This document shows positions 1 to 5,693 of a stretch of 8,755 nucleotides of DNA, one piece after another. A model generated the notes under the pieces. It made no database searches. It worked only from the letters and a program-made list of their open reading frames with translations, and was not told the origin of the DNA. Each line of letters begins with the position of its first letter. The first letter of the stretch is position 1. This DNA comes from CAXBNV01 sp963977185 (GTDB lineage: Bacteria; Pseudomonadota; Gammaproteobacteria; JAGOUU01). The position numbers and the translations under genes are program-made. The stretch covers positions 1 to 8,755 of the forward strand of contig CAXBNV010000046.1 of assembly GCA_963977185.1 (NCBI GenBank), written 5' to 3'.

Positions 1-149
1 TTGAATAATATCAGTTCAGATCAATATTTTGTTTAAAAATGAGGGGATACTTAAGGTCGTTGGCCTACAACAATGAAGTAATTATAGGAAAAACAATAAG
101 TTAAGATCTAAAGGTTTATTGTAGTAAAATCAGGTTTATTGATGGAGAT
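1..149. other. left edge, no gene supported
   Basis: No coding region can be defended here. Frame 1 is open from the edge to a TAA at 34-36 and could be the last eleven codons of a gene lying to the left, but nothing identifies it. The 10-mer AGGTTTATTG occurs at 112-121 and again at 132-141, exactly 20 bp apart, which is the same period as the repeat array that starts at 150. Confidence 0.4.
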
Positions 150-262
150 GCTTGACATTTGTTTGACAGATTCAAGAAATTATATGTTTTTTCTTAATTT
201 TCGTTCGACTTTTGTTCGATACGTTCGACATTAGTTTGACGCGTCTGACATCTGTTTGACAG
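150..262 (+). repeat. 20-bp iteron-like array (3 tandem copies plus 1 separate)
   Basis: Three head-to-tail 20-bp units occupy 203-222, 223-242 and 243-262. A fourth copy lies apart at 150-169 and ends in GTTTGACAG, as does the third tandem unit. Each unit carries two half-sites of the form GTYYGAY, starting at 203, 214, 223, 234, 243 and 254 (alternating 11 and 9 bp), and at 150 and 161. The half-sites therefore fall about one helical turn apart on one face of the DNA. This order is what a protein-binding array looks like (regulator operators or iterons); which protein binds cannot be told from the window. No replication gene is present, so an origin is not supported. Confidence 0.75.
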
Positions 263-279
263 TAGATATATTATATAAT
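245..279 (+). promoter_or_regulatory. possible promoter at the end of the repeat array
   Basis: CTGACA at 245-250, inside the last 20-bp repeat, is followed after 16 bp by TATATT at 267-272; an overlapping TATAAT lies at 274-279. Downstream there is a purine-rich GAAGGGGGG stretch (285-293), but the only nearby start-like codon is at once followed by TAG. A transcript would therefore run antisense into the GNAT gene or lead to a lost gene. This is a consensus match only. Confidence 0.3.
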
Positions 280-320
280 TAAGCGAAGGGGGGTAAGTAA
301 TAGTGTAGCTTTGATTATAA

Positions 321-848
321 CTAGCTTTTCATAAAATTCTCTTTGGAAAAAATGTAGTTATGAAATTTTTTACCATTATGATCGGTCTTACTTTGAATAA
401 TTGGTGTAAATTTTTTTACAAGTTTTTGAGAAGAGAAGTTGTTTTCATGAACTAGGCCAAAAATCTTTGAATGCTCTAGAGTTTCAAATCCAAATTTAAT
501 TATTTCTTTCAGTGTTTCAGTCCCATATCCTTGTCTCCAGAAATTAGGTAGAAGCAAGCATATTAAACATGGAGGATTTTCGCTTTTTGATTTTGGATAA
601 AAAAGTCCAGCTCTTCCTATGAATTCTCCAGAGTTTTTTAAGTGCACAGAACCTGCAGCAAACCCAAAAGATTTATAATGTTTAATTAATCCTTGTAGCT
701 CATTTTTTACCTCTTCTTTGTTTTTTATATTGAATGTATATTCCATTACATCTGCATGTGTTAGTAGTTTACAGAAATTTTTGTAATCAGATTTATCTGG
801 GTGGTAGATATTAAGTCTTTCAGTTGTTAGCCATAATTTTCTTTTCAT
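321..848 (-). CDS. GNAT family N-acetyltransferase, RimJ/RimL-like
   Basis: This 175-residue protein has the Acetyltransf_3 (RimJ/RimL) layout. The N-terminus MKRKLWLTTERLNIY matches the 'l.TeRL.l' opening of the family. The acetyl-CoA pyrophosphate-binding motif A is at about 100-116, with R105-Q-G-Y-G-T in the loop. A following HENNFSSQKLVKKF segment (134-147) corresponds to the usual N..S..v.eK.GF motif. Such enzymes transfer acetyl from acetyl-CoA to an amino group of a protein N-terminus, antibiotic or small molecule; the substrate cannot be predicted here. The usual final GF is replaced by F-T-P, so the last strand is somewhat diverged. Length is normal. Only a weak ribosome site precedes the ATG. 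The gene stands alone, divergent from the small-peptide unit and convergent with the repeat array. Confidence 0.85.
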   Translation of the reverse strand: MKRKLWLTTERLNIYHPDKSDYKNFCKLLTHADVMEYTFNIKNKEEVKNELQGLIKHYKSFGFAAGSVHLKNSGEFIGRAGLFYPKSKSENPPCLICLLLPNFWRQGYGTETLKEIIKFGFETLEHSKIFGLVHENNFSSQKLVKKFTPIIQSKTDHNGKKFHNYIFSKENFMKS

Positions 849-1001
849 TGTTATACTTTAAAATCTTTGTTTCTATTTAATTGATTAAAAGTTTTATTAC
901 ATTTAAAATTGCGTCATTAGTTTTTATTAATTATAGTTTAATTTTTCGCAGATAGAATAACCGAATATTAAATTCAATAACTATTAAGCGAGGAGTGAAA
1001 A

Positions 1002-1079
1002 ATGTTAGTAAAAATTAGAAGGTACTTATCTACATCGACGAAGGTAAGAAGTAAAAGAATGACATCTTGTTATCATTAA
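1002..1079 (+). CDS. small Cys-containing peptide A (25 aa)
   Basis: An ATG at 1002 follows a good Shine-Dalgarno site (GAGGAG at 990-995) and opens a 25-codon frame ending at TAA 1077-1079. The peptide begins MLVKIRRYL and ends MTSCYH: a basic N-terminal half, a Ser/Thr/Lys/Arg-rich middle, and a single Cys at position 23. It aligns without gaps to the next small gene with 13 of 25 residues identical, including ML, KIRR and the terminal TSCY. Six of the 13 identical residues use different synonymous codons, which argues that the peptide rather than the DNA is conserved. TAGAAT at 953-958 could be a -10 box. Function is unknown. It may be a precursor or signalling peptide acting with the GRDP-like protein encoded downstream; a leader-peptide or small-toxin role is not excluded. 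Confidence 0.7.
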   Translation: MLVKIRRYLSTSTKVRSKRMTSCYH

Positions 1080-1104
1080 TCTAAATAAATTAAGGAGTTT
1101 TACT

Positions 1105-1188
1105 ATGTTAAAAAAAATCAGAAGAGCTATTATAGGTTCTGTTAAAAGTCCAAGTCAAAAAATAACGTCTTGTTACAACCAGATGTAA
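1105..1188 (+). CDS. small Cys-containing peptide B (27 aa), paralogue of A
   Basis: This gene starts 25 bp after the stop of peptide A, with its own strong ribosome site (AAGGAG, 1092-1097) eight bases before the ATG. It encodes 27 residues, beginning MLKKIRRAIIG and ending KITSCYNQM. Shared with peptide A are M1, L2, K4, I5, R6, R7, S12, K14, S17 and T21-S22-C23-Y24. The variable middle and constant ends suggest a recognition segment at the N-terminus and a functional or modified Cys-containing tail, but that reading is inference. There is no hydrophobic core long enough for a classical signal peptide or membrane helix. A terminator lies nine bases past the stop codon. Both peptide genes would be missed by a standard gene caller because of length. 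Confidence 0.75.
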   Translation: MLKKIRRAIIGSVKSPSQKITSCYNQM

Positions 1189-1196
1189 ATTTAGAT

Positions 1197-1228
1197 CTCT
1201 CGGTGTATAAAAAGCTGAGAGGTTTTTT
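1197..1228 (+). terminator. rho-independent terminator after the peptide pair
   Basis: CTCTC at 1197-1201 pairs with GAGAG at 1217-1221, and the stem extends inward through G-T, G-C and T-G pairs. It is followed by a run of six T at 1223-1228. It closes the two-peptide transcript but lies only 43 bp before the ATG of the GRDP-like gene, and no convincing separate promoter is visible in between. Partial read-through would give abundant peptide mRNA and scarce partner mRNA. Confidence 0.75.
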
Positions 1229-1271
1229 GTCTTATATGTTACTTATTGACTAACTAATCAAAGGTGATTAA

Positions 1272-1754
1272 ATGAATAATCTTGTTATTAATGATAAATT
1301 TGATGTAATTTCTAATCTAGATTTAAGTTTAATTACTAATAAGCTTATTTATGTTTATAAATGGAATAAAGAAGATGCAATGGAATGTGAAAAACTTTAT
1401 AGAAATTTTTTATTATTAAACCTTAAGTATTGGGGAAAAGAATCAATTGCTCCTACCGAAGAAATTGATTTATTTTGGCACGAACATATTTTAGATACTA
1501 AAAAATATCAAGAAGATTGCATGAATATATTTGGTCAGATTATGCATCATTTTCCTTATGCAGGTCTTCCTAATTCAGGAGTAGATAAAAATCAGTTATT
1601 AGCTGTATTTAATAGAACTCAAGAGCTTCATTTTAAAGAGTTTGGATGCTACATGTATGATATTAGAGTTGGATTTTTAGGGTGTCTTAAATCACTATAT
1701 AAGATTATTTCCAAAAAAAGTAATGATATTTTTACTTTGAGAAGTAATCAATAA
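1272..1754 (+). CDS. GRDP-like (glycine-rich domain-containing) family protein, 160 aa
   Basis: The core signature spans residues 60-98: A-P-T-E-E-I-D-x-F-W-H-E-H-I-L-D-T, then Y79, D82-C83, F87-G88, H92-H93-F-P-Y and G98. This is the pattern of the family named after plant glycine-rich domain-containing proteins. Here it stands alone, without the Gly-rich tail. H70, H72, C83, H92 and H93 could form a metal site, and C126 lies in a second FGCYMYD segment. These residue roles are inferred; I know of no defined biochemical function for bacterial members. There is no signal peptide and there are no clear membrane helices, so it is probably cytosolic. AGGTGA at 1262-1267 is a good ribosome site for this ATG. 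It follows two Cys-ended peptide genes and probably belongs with them. Its last 23 bp overlap the convergent membrane-protein gene. Confidence 0.75.
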   Translation: MNNLVINDKFDVISNLDLSLITNKLIYVYKWNKEDAMECEKLYRNFLLLNLKYWGKESIAPTEEIDLFWHEHILDTKKYQEDCMNIFGQIMHHFPYAGLPNSGVDKNQLLAVFNRTQELHFKEFGCYMYDIRVGFLGCLKSLYKIISKKSNDIFTLRSNQ

Positions 1755-2373
1755 GATAAAATGTAAAGGTTAGGCAGTATAGTGTTCCAAATATTTTTGC
1801 TAACATCATAGATGTAAGAAAGCTAGGGTGGTGATGTCCACCAGTATAATATTGAATCATTTTAAATTCAGCATCTCCGTGAGTTTTTAGAGGTAAATGT
1901 TCTTGTAGTCTTCTTATGATCGCCATATTTACTGTATTTAACATCCAGCAGTTTTTAACTTTATTGTGCCATAAATAACAGATATAAAGGCTTAAAATCA
2001 ATAAACCTAAATAAAGTATAATTCCGTCAACTATAGACATGTTTGTTGCATAACTATAAATAGTCAAAAATATTATATTTAGCTTTATATTTTGTTGGTC
2101 TGTTTCTGATACGATAATATTGTTATGTTTTATTTTATCTAAATGTTCTTCAATTCTCTTATTAACTTGATCGGTAAAGTCTGTGCTTTTAAAGTTTTCT
2201 TTTGTTATTTGTTTATTCCAAATAAACTCTTCAGCTTCTTTATCTATGCCTGTTTCAACTTTATTCCAAAATATTTTTAATTTTTTATCTAGTTTTTCTT
2301 TATCTTGTTTATGTGAATGTCCTGATTTACGGTTAAATAATTTTTCAAGAGATTTGTTGAAAATTTTTTTCAT
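1732..2373 (-). CDS. RipA-like small inner-membrane protein, 213 aa
   Basis: The protein has a long charged Lys/Glu-rich N-terminal region (1-95), hydrophobic segments at about 96-114 and 116-136, a polar loop, and a final hydrophobic segment at about 185-210. The segment from 127 (LSLYICYLWHNKVKNCWMLN) to EHLPLKTHGDAEF (158-170) matches the W...LN...I..LE..LP...aE pattern I associate with the RipA family of octameric membrane proteins, described in Francisella, where RipA is needed for intracellular growth. The assignment comes from recalled family pattern, not a search. It shares its topology and the CYxW motif with the proteins at 3889-4320 and 4681-5121. The start lacks a Shine-Dalgarno site but sits in very AT-rich DNA. 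It lies 75 bp downstream of the MFS gene on the same strand, so co-transcription is possible. Confidence 0.65.
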   Translation of the reverse strand: MKKIFNKSLEKLFNRKSGHSHKQDKEKLDKKLKIFWNKVETGIDKEAEEFIWNKQITKENFKSTDFTDQVNKRIEEHLDKIKHNNIIVSETDQQNIKLNIIFLTIYSYATNMSIVDGIILYLGLLILSLYICYLWHNKVKNCWMLNTVNMAIIRRLQEHLPLKTHGDAEFKMIQYYTGGHHHPSFLTSMMLAKIFGTLYCLTFTFYLIDYFSK

Positions 2374-2448
2374 AATATATATTAATGTTCCATATACATT
2401 AAAATATATTATATAATATGCAATATTTCCATTTTATGGATATTTATT

Positions 2449-3864
2449 TTATTGATTATCATTAATGTGTTGTTTTTTGCTGATTAGATAAATGGTTACC
2501 GATAATAATAAAATTACAACGCTAGTTGCCATAGAAATTTCTATTATTTTATAGAAACCAAGATAAAAATTATCATCATATAATGTATTATATGATGTAG
2601 TATGGTGTTGCTCTGTGTAACTAGATAGAACTCTAGTAAAAATAGCAAGCCCAATTGTGCCAGCTATTTGCCTTAAGTTACTAAGTGCTCCTAGTGCTAA
2701 ACCTGTTTCAAGTTTCGTGACGGAGTTTATGGTTATGAATCTTATTGTATTCAAGAAAAAAGAAAAAGATATGCTCGCTCCTATGATAATAGGGGTTAGT
2801 GAAAAATATGTTTTAGTCGGTAGCAGCAGTAAGGTTGCTGCATAGCTTAATAATAGAATTATTGAGCTTAATACCAAAGGAACGTAAGCTCCTTTTTTAT
2901 TAATCATAAAGCCAGAAATAAATCCTGATCCTGAAACTAATATATAAAAAGGTAAAATTAAAAAACTTGTTTCAGTAGCTGAATAATGTAGGTATGTTTG
3001 TAGATACATTATCCAAAAGATTCCTGAAAGTGATTGTACTTGAGCAAGCATTACAATTGAACAGGCAAGTACAAATATATAATTTTTAAATAGACTAAGT
3101 TTTATTATAGGATGTTTATTTGTATATTCATTTATAACAAAACAAATTAAGCTTATACTGGCTATAGTAATTAATATTATTTTTACATGAGTACTAAATA
3201 TATCTGATGAGCCTTCCATAATAATAAAAATAGAGCAAAATAAGAATAAGGCAATTGAAATAAAACCAATTTTATCTATTTTGATATTTTTATTATGAAC
3301 ATGCTTAATATTTATTTTGTGTAAACATAAAACTCCTATTACAATTAGAGGGGTATTTGCTAAAAATATATAATGCCATTCTAAATGTTTTATAATTTGC
3401 CCACTTATTATTGGGCTTATAATAAGTCCTATAGACGCAAAACCTGAAGTGATTCCCATGGCCTTTCCTAAAAATTTCTTGTCAATATTATCTGATAGAA
3501 ATTTAATTACAGGTGCTCCTATAAGAGTTCCAGATAATCCTTGAATGCCTCTGAATATAAGAAGCTCAATATAACTATTTGAAAAAAAAGAAGCAAAACA
3601 AGAAAACATAAATAAGTATAATCCAAAAAGTATTATGTTTTTTGGATTATACATATCAGAAATTTTTCCTGCTATTACTCCAAATGTCGCCATAGACAAA
3701 ATATAAGAATTTATCACCCATTGAACAGGTAGGCCATTAAGATTGGTTGTTTGTTTAATTGTTGGTAAAGCTATAGCTGTTATTGACATGTCTACCATTG
3801 GAATAGCTAAACATATAGTAACGACTATTAAGGCCAGTATTGTTTCATTCTTTGCTTGTAGCAT
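2449..3864 (-). CDS. MFS efflux transporter, DHA2 (EmrB/QacA-like) type
   Basis: At 471 residues and very hydrophobic, this fits the 14-helix drug:proton antiporters. Visible motifs are VDMSITAIALPTI (24-36, motif D1), GKISDMYNPK (66-75, motif A after helix 2), RGIQG (105-109, motif B) and GFASIGLIISPIISG (141-155, antiporter motif C). These are followed by W163-H-Y-I-F-L-A-N-T-P, the usual 'W.wiF.iN.P'. Motif A has lost its usual basic residue (DRYGRR becomes DMYNPK). The family exports hydrophobic or cationic compounds from the cytoplasm at the expense of the proton gradient; the substrate cannot be told. There is no EmrA-like or TetR partner nearby. Instead, a small membrane protein gene ends 24 bp upstream on the same strand, so the two are probably co-transcribed. 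No clear ribosome site precedes the ATG. Confidence 0.9.
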   Translation of the reverse strand: MLQAKNETILALIVVTICLAIPMVDMSITAIALPTIKQTTNLNGLPVQWVINSYILSMATFGVIAGKISDMYNPKNIILFGLYLFMFSCFASFFSNSYIELLIFRGIQGLSGTLIGAPVIKFLSDNIDKKFLGKAMGITSGFASIGLIISPIISGQIIKHLEWHYIFLANTPLIVIGVLCLHKINIKHVHNKNIKIDKIGFISIALFLFCSIFIIMEGSSDIFSTHVKIILITIASISLICFVINEYTNKHPIIKLSLFKNYIFVLACSIVMLAQVQSLSGIFWIMYLQTYLHYSATETSFLILPFYILVSGSGFISGFMINKKGAYVPLVLSSIILLLSYAATLLLLPTKTYFSLTPIIIGASISFSFFLNTIRFITINSVTKLETGLALGALSNLRQIAGTIGLAIFTRVLSSYTEQHHTTSYNTLYDDNFYLGFYKIIEISMATSVVILLLSVTIYLISKKQHINDNQ

Positions 3865-3888
3865 TTTGTGATTTTTTATTTAAAAAGG

Positions 3889-4320
3889 TCATGAATTTAA
3901 AAACCTAATGCAAGTAAGATAAAGGTGCTTATATAAAGCAGTAAAAACAAAAATTAAAAAATATGAACTAAAGCTAATATTGCTCTTATAATTCTCATTA
4001 AATTTTAATTTTGGTTTTTCTGATAGATACTGCTTATATGATTTGATATTCATGTAACATTTTTTTATATCATTAAATGAAAATTTATTAGATGTATACC
4101 ATTGGTAGCATATAAATAATCCAAGAATTAAATCTATACTAAAAAATATATATGTAGAGTTTGTGATCTCTATTTGGCTATGCGCTATAATTAGTAAAAT
4201 AGTAAAAGTAATATATAAAGAGCTACGAATTAGTAAATTTTCACATAAGATTTTTATGTTTTTTTTTTCAAATAGTGTGCATTGCTCAATTGTTTTTAAG
4301 CTCTCTGTTGGTGATTCCAT
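3889..4320 (-). CDS. small three-helix membrane protein with CYxW motif, 143 aa
   Basis: The sequence predicts hydrophobic segments at about 29-46, 55-74 and 117-139. The second ends in LGLFICYQWYTSN (66-78), and a 40-residue Lys/Asn/Tyr-rich loop follows before the third. The motif and spacing match the 146-residue protein encoded by the divergent gene at 4681 and, more loosely, the RipA-like protein at 1732-2373. The N-terminus (MESPTESLKTIEQC) is soluble and has no cleavable signal. It lies just upstream of the MFS gene and is likely the first gene of that transcript. No ribosome site is evident. The function is unknown; possible roles are an accessory subunit of the transporter or an independent RipA-like oligomer. 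Confidence 0.65.
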   Translation of the reverse strand: MESPTESLKTIEQCTLFEKKNIKILCENLLIRSSLYITFTILLIIAHSQIEITNSTYIFFSIDLILGLFICYQWYTSNKFSFNDIKKCYMNIKSYKQYLSEKPKLKFNENYKSNISFSSYFLIFVFTALYKHLYLTCIRFLNS

Positions 4321-4680
4321 ATGAGGGATTCTAAATGATTATTAATTTTTAATTATAGCTTATTTTAAAGGATGGCCATATAACATTTTTAATGTAATAG
4401 TACCATTAAGCGATACTAGGTTTATAGTTATAAATTCTGTAGATAAAGTTAATACAGTCGTATCATTAGTCCCGTTTTCGACAAGGATTCAAGGAAGGAA
4501 TTTTTAGCTTCAAGTTGTAGTGAACAAAATATAACTCTAGATTACCTTTCAGTTTAGAAGAAAAATAGTATAATAAATATATTATAGTGTATTTATTATT
4601 AGCTAGATATTTTTAATTTTCTATGTTCGTTAGAAAGCATAGATTACATGCTAATTTTATTAGCAAATACAGGAGAGAGT
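4321..4680. other. divergent intergenic region with both promoters
   Basis: These 360 bp separate two divergently transcribed membrane-protein genes and hold no coding frame worth calling. On the minus strand a TATAAT box (4352-4357 as read on plus) lies about 32 bp before the 143-residue gene. On the plus strand TATAAT at 4569-4574 could drive the 146-residue gene, but its -35 region is poor. A small inverted repeat CTATG...CATAG (4621-4642) sits in the leader just before the second gene and could form a short hairpin. ATTAAGCGA at 4405-4413 is the third copy of a 9-mer also found at 278 and 983. No RNA gene was recognised. Confidence 0.4.
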
Positions 4681-5121
4681 ATGAGTAATAACTCAAATGA
4701 AAATCCTTTAGAAATAGACAAGAAATTTATTTATATGATGGCCGATCATGAAATGAATATGATAAAACGGCTTTACAAAAATTTGCGAACTAACTCCATA
4801 GGTAGTTTAATATGTAATTTGCTTTTTATATATATTTATAACACGGTATCAATTAATGAAGTAGATTATGTTGCTTCTGGTTTGGTGCTTGTTTTGGGAT
4901 TATTTTTTTGTTACACATGGTATAATCAGAATATTTTTACACGTAATTTACTAGCCCGTAGCTTTTCAAATGTTAAGATGTACGAAAATACTGACGAAAC
5001 CTTTGATTATCAATCAAAAGCATTTTTTATTATATTTATAAATAAATTTCTTATTGGAATTTTCAGTTTTCTTTATTTTATAGTAATATGTTACACGGTA
5101 TCTCAGATGCAGATATTTTAA
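4681..5121 (+). CDS. small three-helix membrane protein with CYxW motif, 146 aa
   Basis: The start is set at 4681 rather than the in-frame ATG at 4648, because AGGAGAG (4671-4677) sits four bases before it, while nothing like a ribosome site precedes 4648. The protein has a hydrophilic N-terminus (1-38), hydrophobic segments at about 39-56, 64-80 and 114-140, and the motif LGLFFCYTWYNQN (72-84) at the end of the second. This is nearly the same block as LGLFICYQWYTSN in the divergent 143-residue protein, and the loop lengths match, so the two are probably diverged paralogues. They resemble the RipA-like protein at 1732-2373 in plan. The stop codon lies inside a 20-bp perfect palindrome. Function is unknown. 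Confidence 0.65.
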   Translation: MSNNSNENPLEIDKKFIYMMADHEMNMIKRLYKNLRTNSIGSLICNLLFIYIYNTVSINEVDYVASGLVLVLGLFFCYTWYNQNIFTRNLLARSFSNVKMYENTDETFDYQSKAFFIIFINKFLIGIFSFLYFIVICYTVSQMQIF

Positions 5122-5132
5122 GCTTAAAATAT
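5113..5132. repeat. 20-bp perfect palindrome over the stop codon
   Basis: ATATTTTAAGCTTAAAATAT reads identically on both strands and covers the TAA at 5119-5121. As RNA it gives an 8-bp A/U stem with an AGCU loop. There is no T-run beyond it, so it would be a weak terminator at best; a protein site is the alternative. Confidence 0.4.
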
Positions 5133-5288
5133 ATTATAAATTACATAATTTTTCCTGCAAATTAAAGGTATAGCGCTATTAGATATAGATTTATTTTTTA
5201 GGGTTCTTTAGAAGTAACTGAAGCTTACCAATAAAACTCAGCTTATTTAACATAATAACTATTTAATGCAGTCGGCTGTTAACATATT

Positions 5289-5304
5289 GAAATCATATGA
5301 TTTC
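5289..5304. repeat. 16-bp perfect palindrome upstream of the toxin-antitoxin promoter
   Basis: GAAATCATATGATTTC is a perfect dyad with no spacer, ending 22 bp before the -35 box of the toxin-antitoxin promoter. It could be a second regulator site or a short hairpin. Its sequence differs from the dyad over the -10 box, so it need not bind the same protein. Confidence 0.4.
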
Positions 5305-5326
5305 CACTGTTTTGATAATTTAGTAC

Positions 5327-5355
5327 TTGCATTCTTGTATCTTTTAGGATACAAT
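5327..5355 (+). promoter_or_regulatory. sigma70-type promoter of the toxin-antitoxin operon
   Basis: TTGCAT (5327-5332) and TACAAT (5350-5355) are separated by exactly 17 bp. A start point seven bases after the -10 box would fall at about 5362, the A of the toxin ATG, so the toxin message may be leaderless or nearly so. In keeping with that, there is no well-placed ribosome site before the toxin. Confidence 0.65.
5335..5354. promoter_or_regulatory. inverted-repeat operator for the antitoxin
   Basis: TTGTATC (5335-5341) and GATACAA (5348-5354) are perfect 7-bp inverted repeats with a 6-bp spacer. They lie across the promoter spacer and the -10 box. An HTH antitoxin bound here would block RNA polymerase, the normal autoregulation of type II toxin-antitoxin operons. 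That the downstream antitoxin is the ligand is inferred from position. Confidence 0.65.
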
Positions 5356-5361
5356 TAAGTA

Positions 5362-5688
5362 ATGAAGACAAAGTATAATCTAAAAATGTACCAGGCTGAA
5401 AATGATAAAATACCATTTATTGTTTGGCTAGATTCTATAAAAGATAAACAATTTAAAGCCAGAATAAAAGTAAGGTTAGATCGTTTACGTTTAGGAAATT
5501 TCGGTGATCATAAGGCAATTAATCAAAACTTATATGAGTTACGATTTACTTTTGGTGCTGGATATAGAGTATATTTTGGTAAAGAAAATGACAACTTAGT
5601 TATATTGTTGTGCGGAGGTGATAAAAAGTCTCAAGCAACGGATATAAAAAATGCTAAGTTATATTGGAATGATTATTTAATGAGGTAA
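5362..5688 (+). CDS. RelE/ParE-superfamily toxin (Gp49/HigB-like addiction module killer)
   Basis: This 108-residue protein has the full pattern of the RelE/ParE-type 'addiction module killer' family. It shows PF..WLDSIKD (18-28), RLDRLRLGNFGDHK (38-51), ELRF (59-62), GAGYRVYF (65-72) and LLCGGDKKSQATDI (82-95). Toxins of this superfamily are small RNases, often cutting mRNA on the ribosome, and are held inactive by the partner antitoxin; the exact target here is not predictable. The conserved Arg, Tyr and Lys positions and the length look intact, so it may be functional. The start at 5362 keeps the usual N-terminal strand (KYNLKMY); a start at M9 would remove it. The order is toxin first, as in higBA, with the antitoxin gene five bases downstream and an operator over the promoter. 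Confidence 0.9.
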   Translation: MKTKYNLKMYQAENDKIPFIVWLDSIKDKQFKARIKVRLDRLRLGNFGDHKAINQNLYELRFTFGAGYRVYFGKENDNLVILLCGGDKKSQATDIKNAKLYWNDYLMR

Positions 5689-5693
5689 TTATT

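Noticed and set aside
142..234. A 30-codon frame starting at ATG 142 with a weak AGG upstream.
   Set aside because: It reads straight through the 20-bp repeat units, has no sensible composition and its upstream site is poor; the repeats explain the sequence better.
1..300. Plasmid-type replication origin suggested by the iteron-like repeats.
   Set aside because: No Rep gene or DnaA-box cluster is visible in the window; operator sites are equally consistent.
2183..2416. Plus-strand 77-codon frame opposite the RipA-like gene.
   Set aside because: It is antisense to a well-supported membrane protein and has no ribosome site.
4648..4680. Upstream in-frame start for the 146-residue membrane protein.
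   Set aside because: No ribosome site precedes 4648, whereas AGGAGAG directly precedes 4681; the extra eleven codons overlap that site.
5190..5290. Sequence around GGGTTCTTTAGAA and AATGCAGTCGGCTG, which recalls insertion-sequence ends.
   Set aside because: No inverted partner, target duplication or transposase fragment was found near it.
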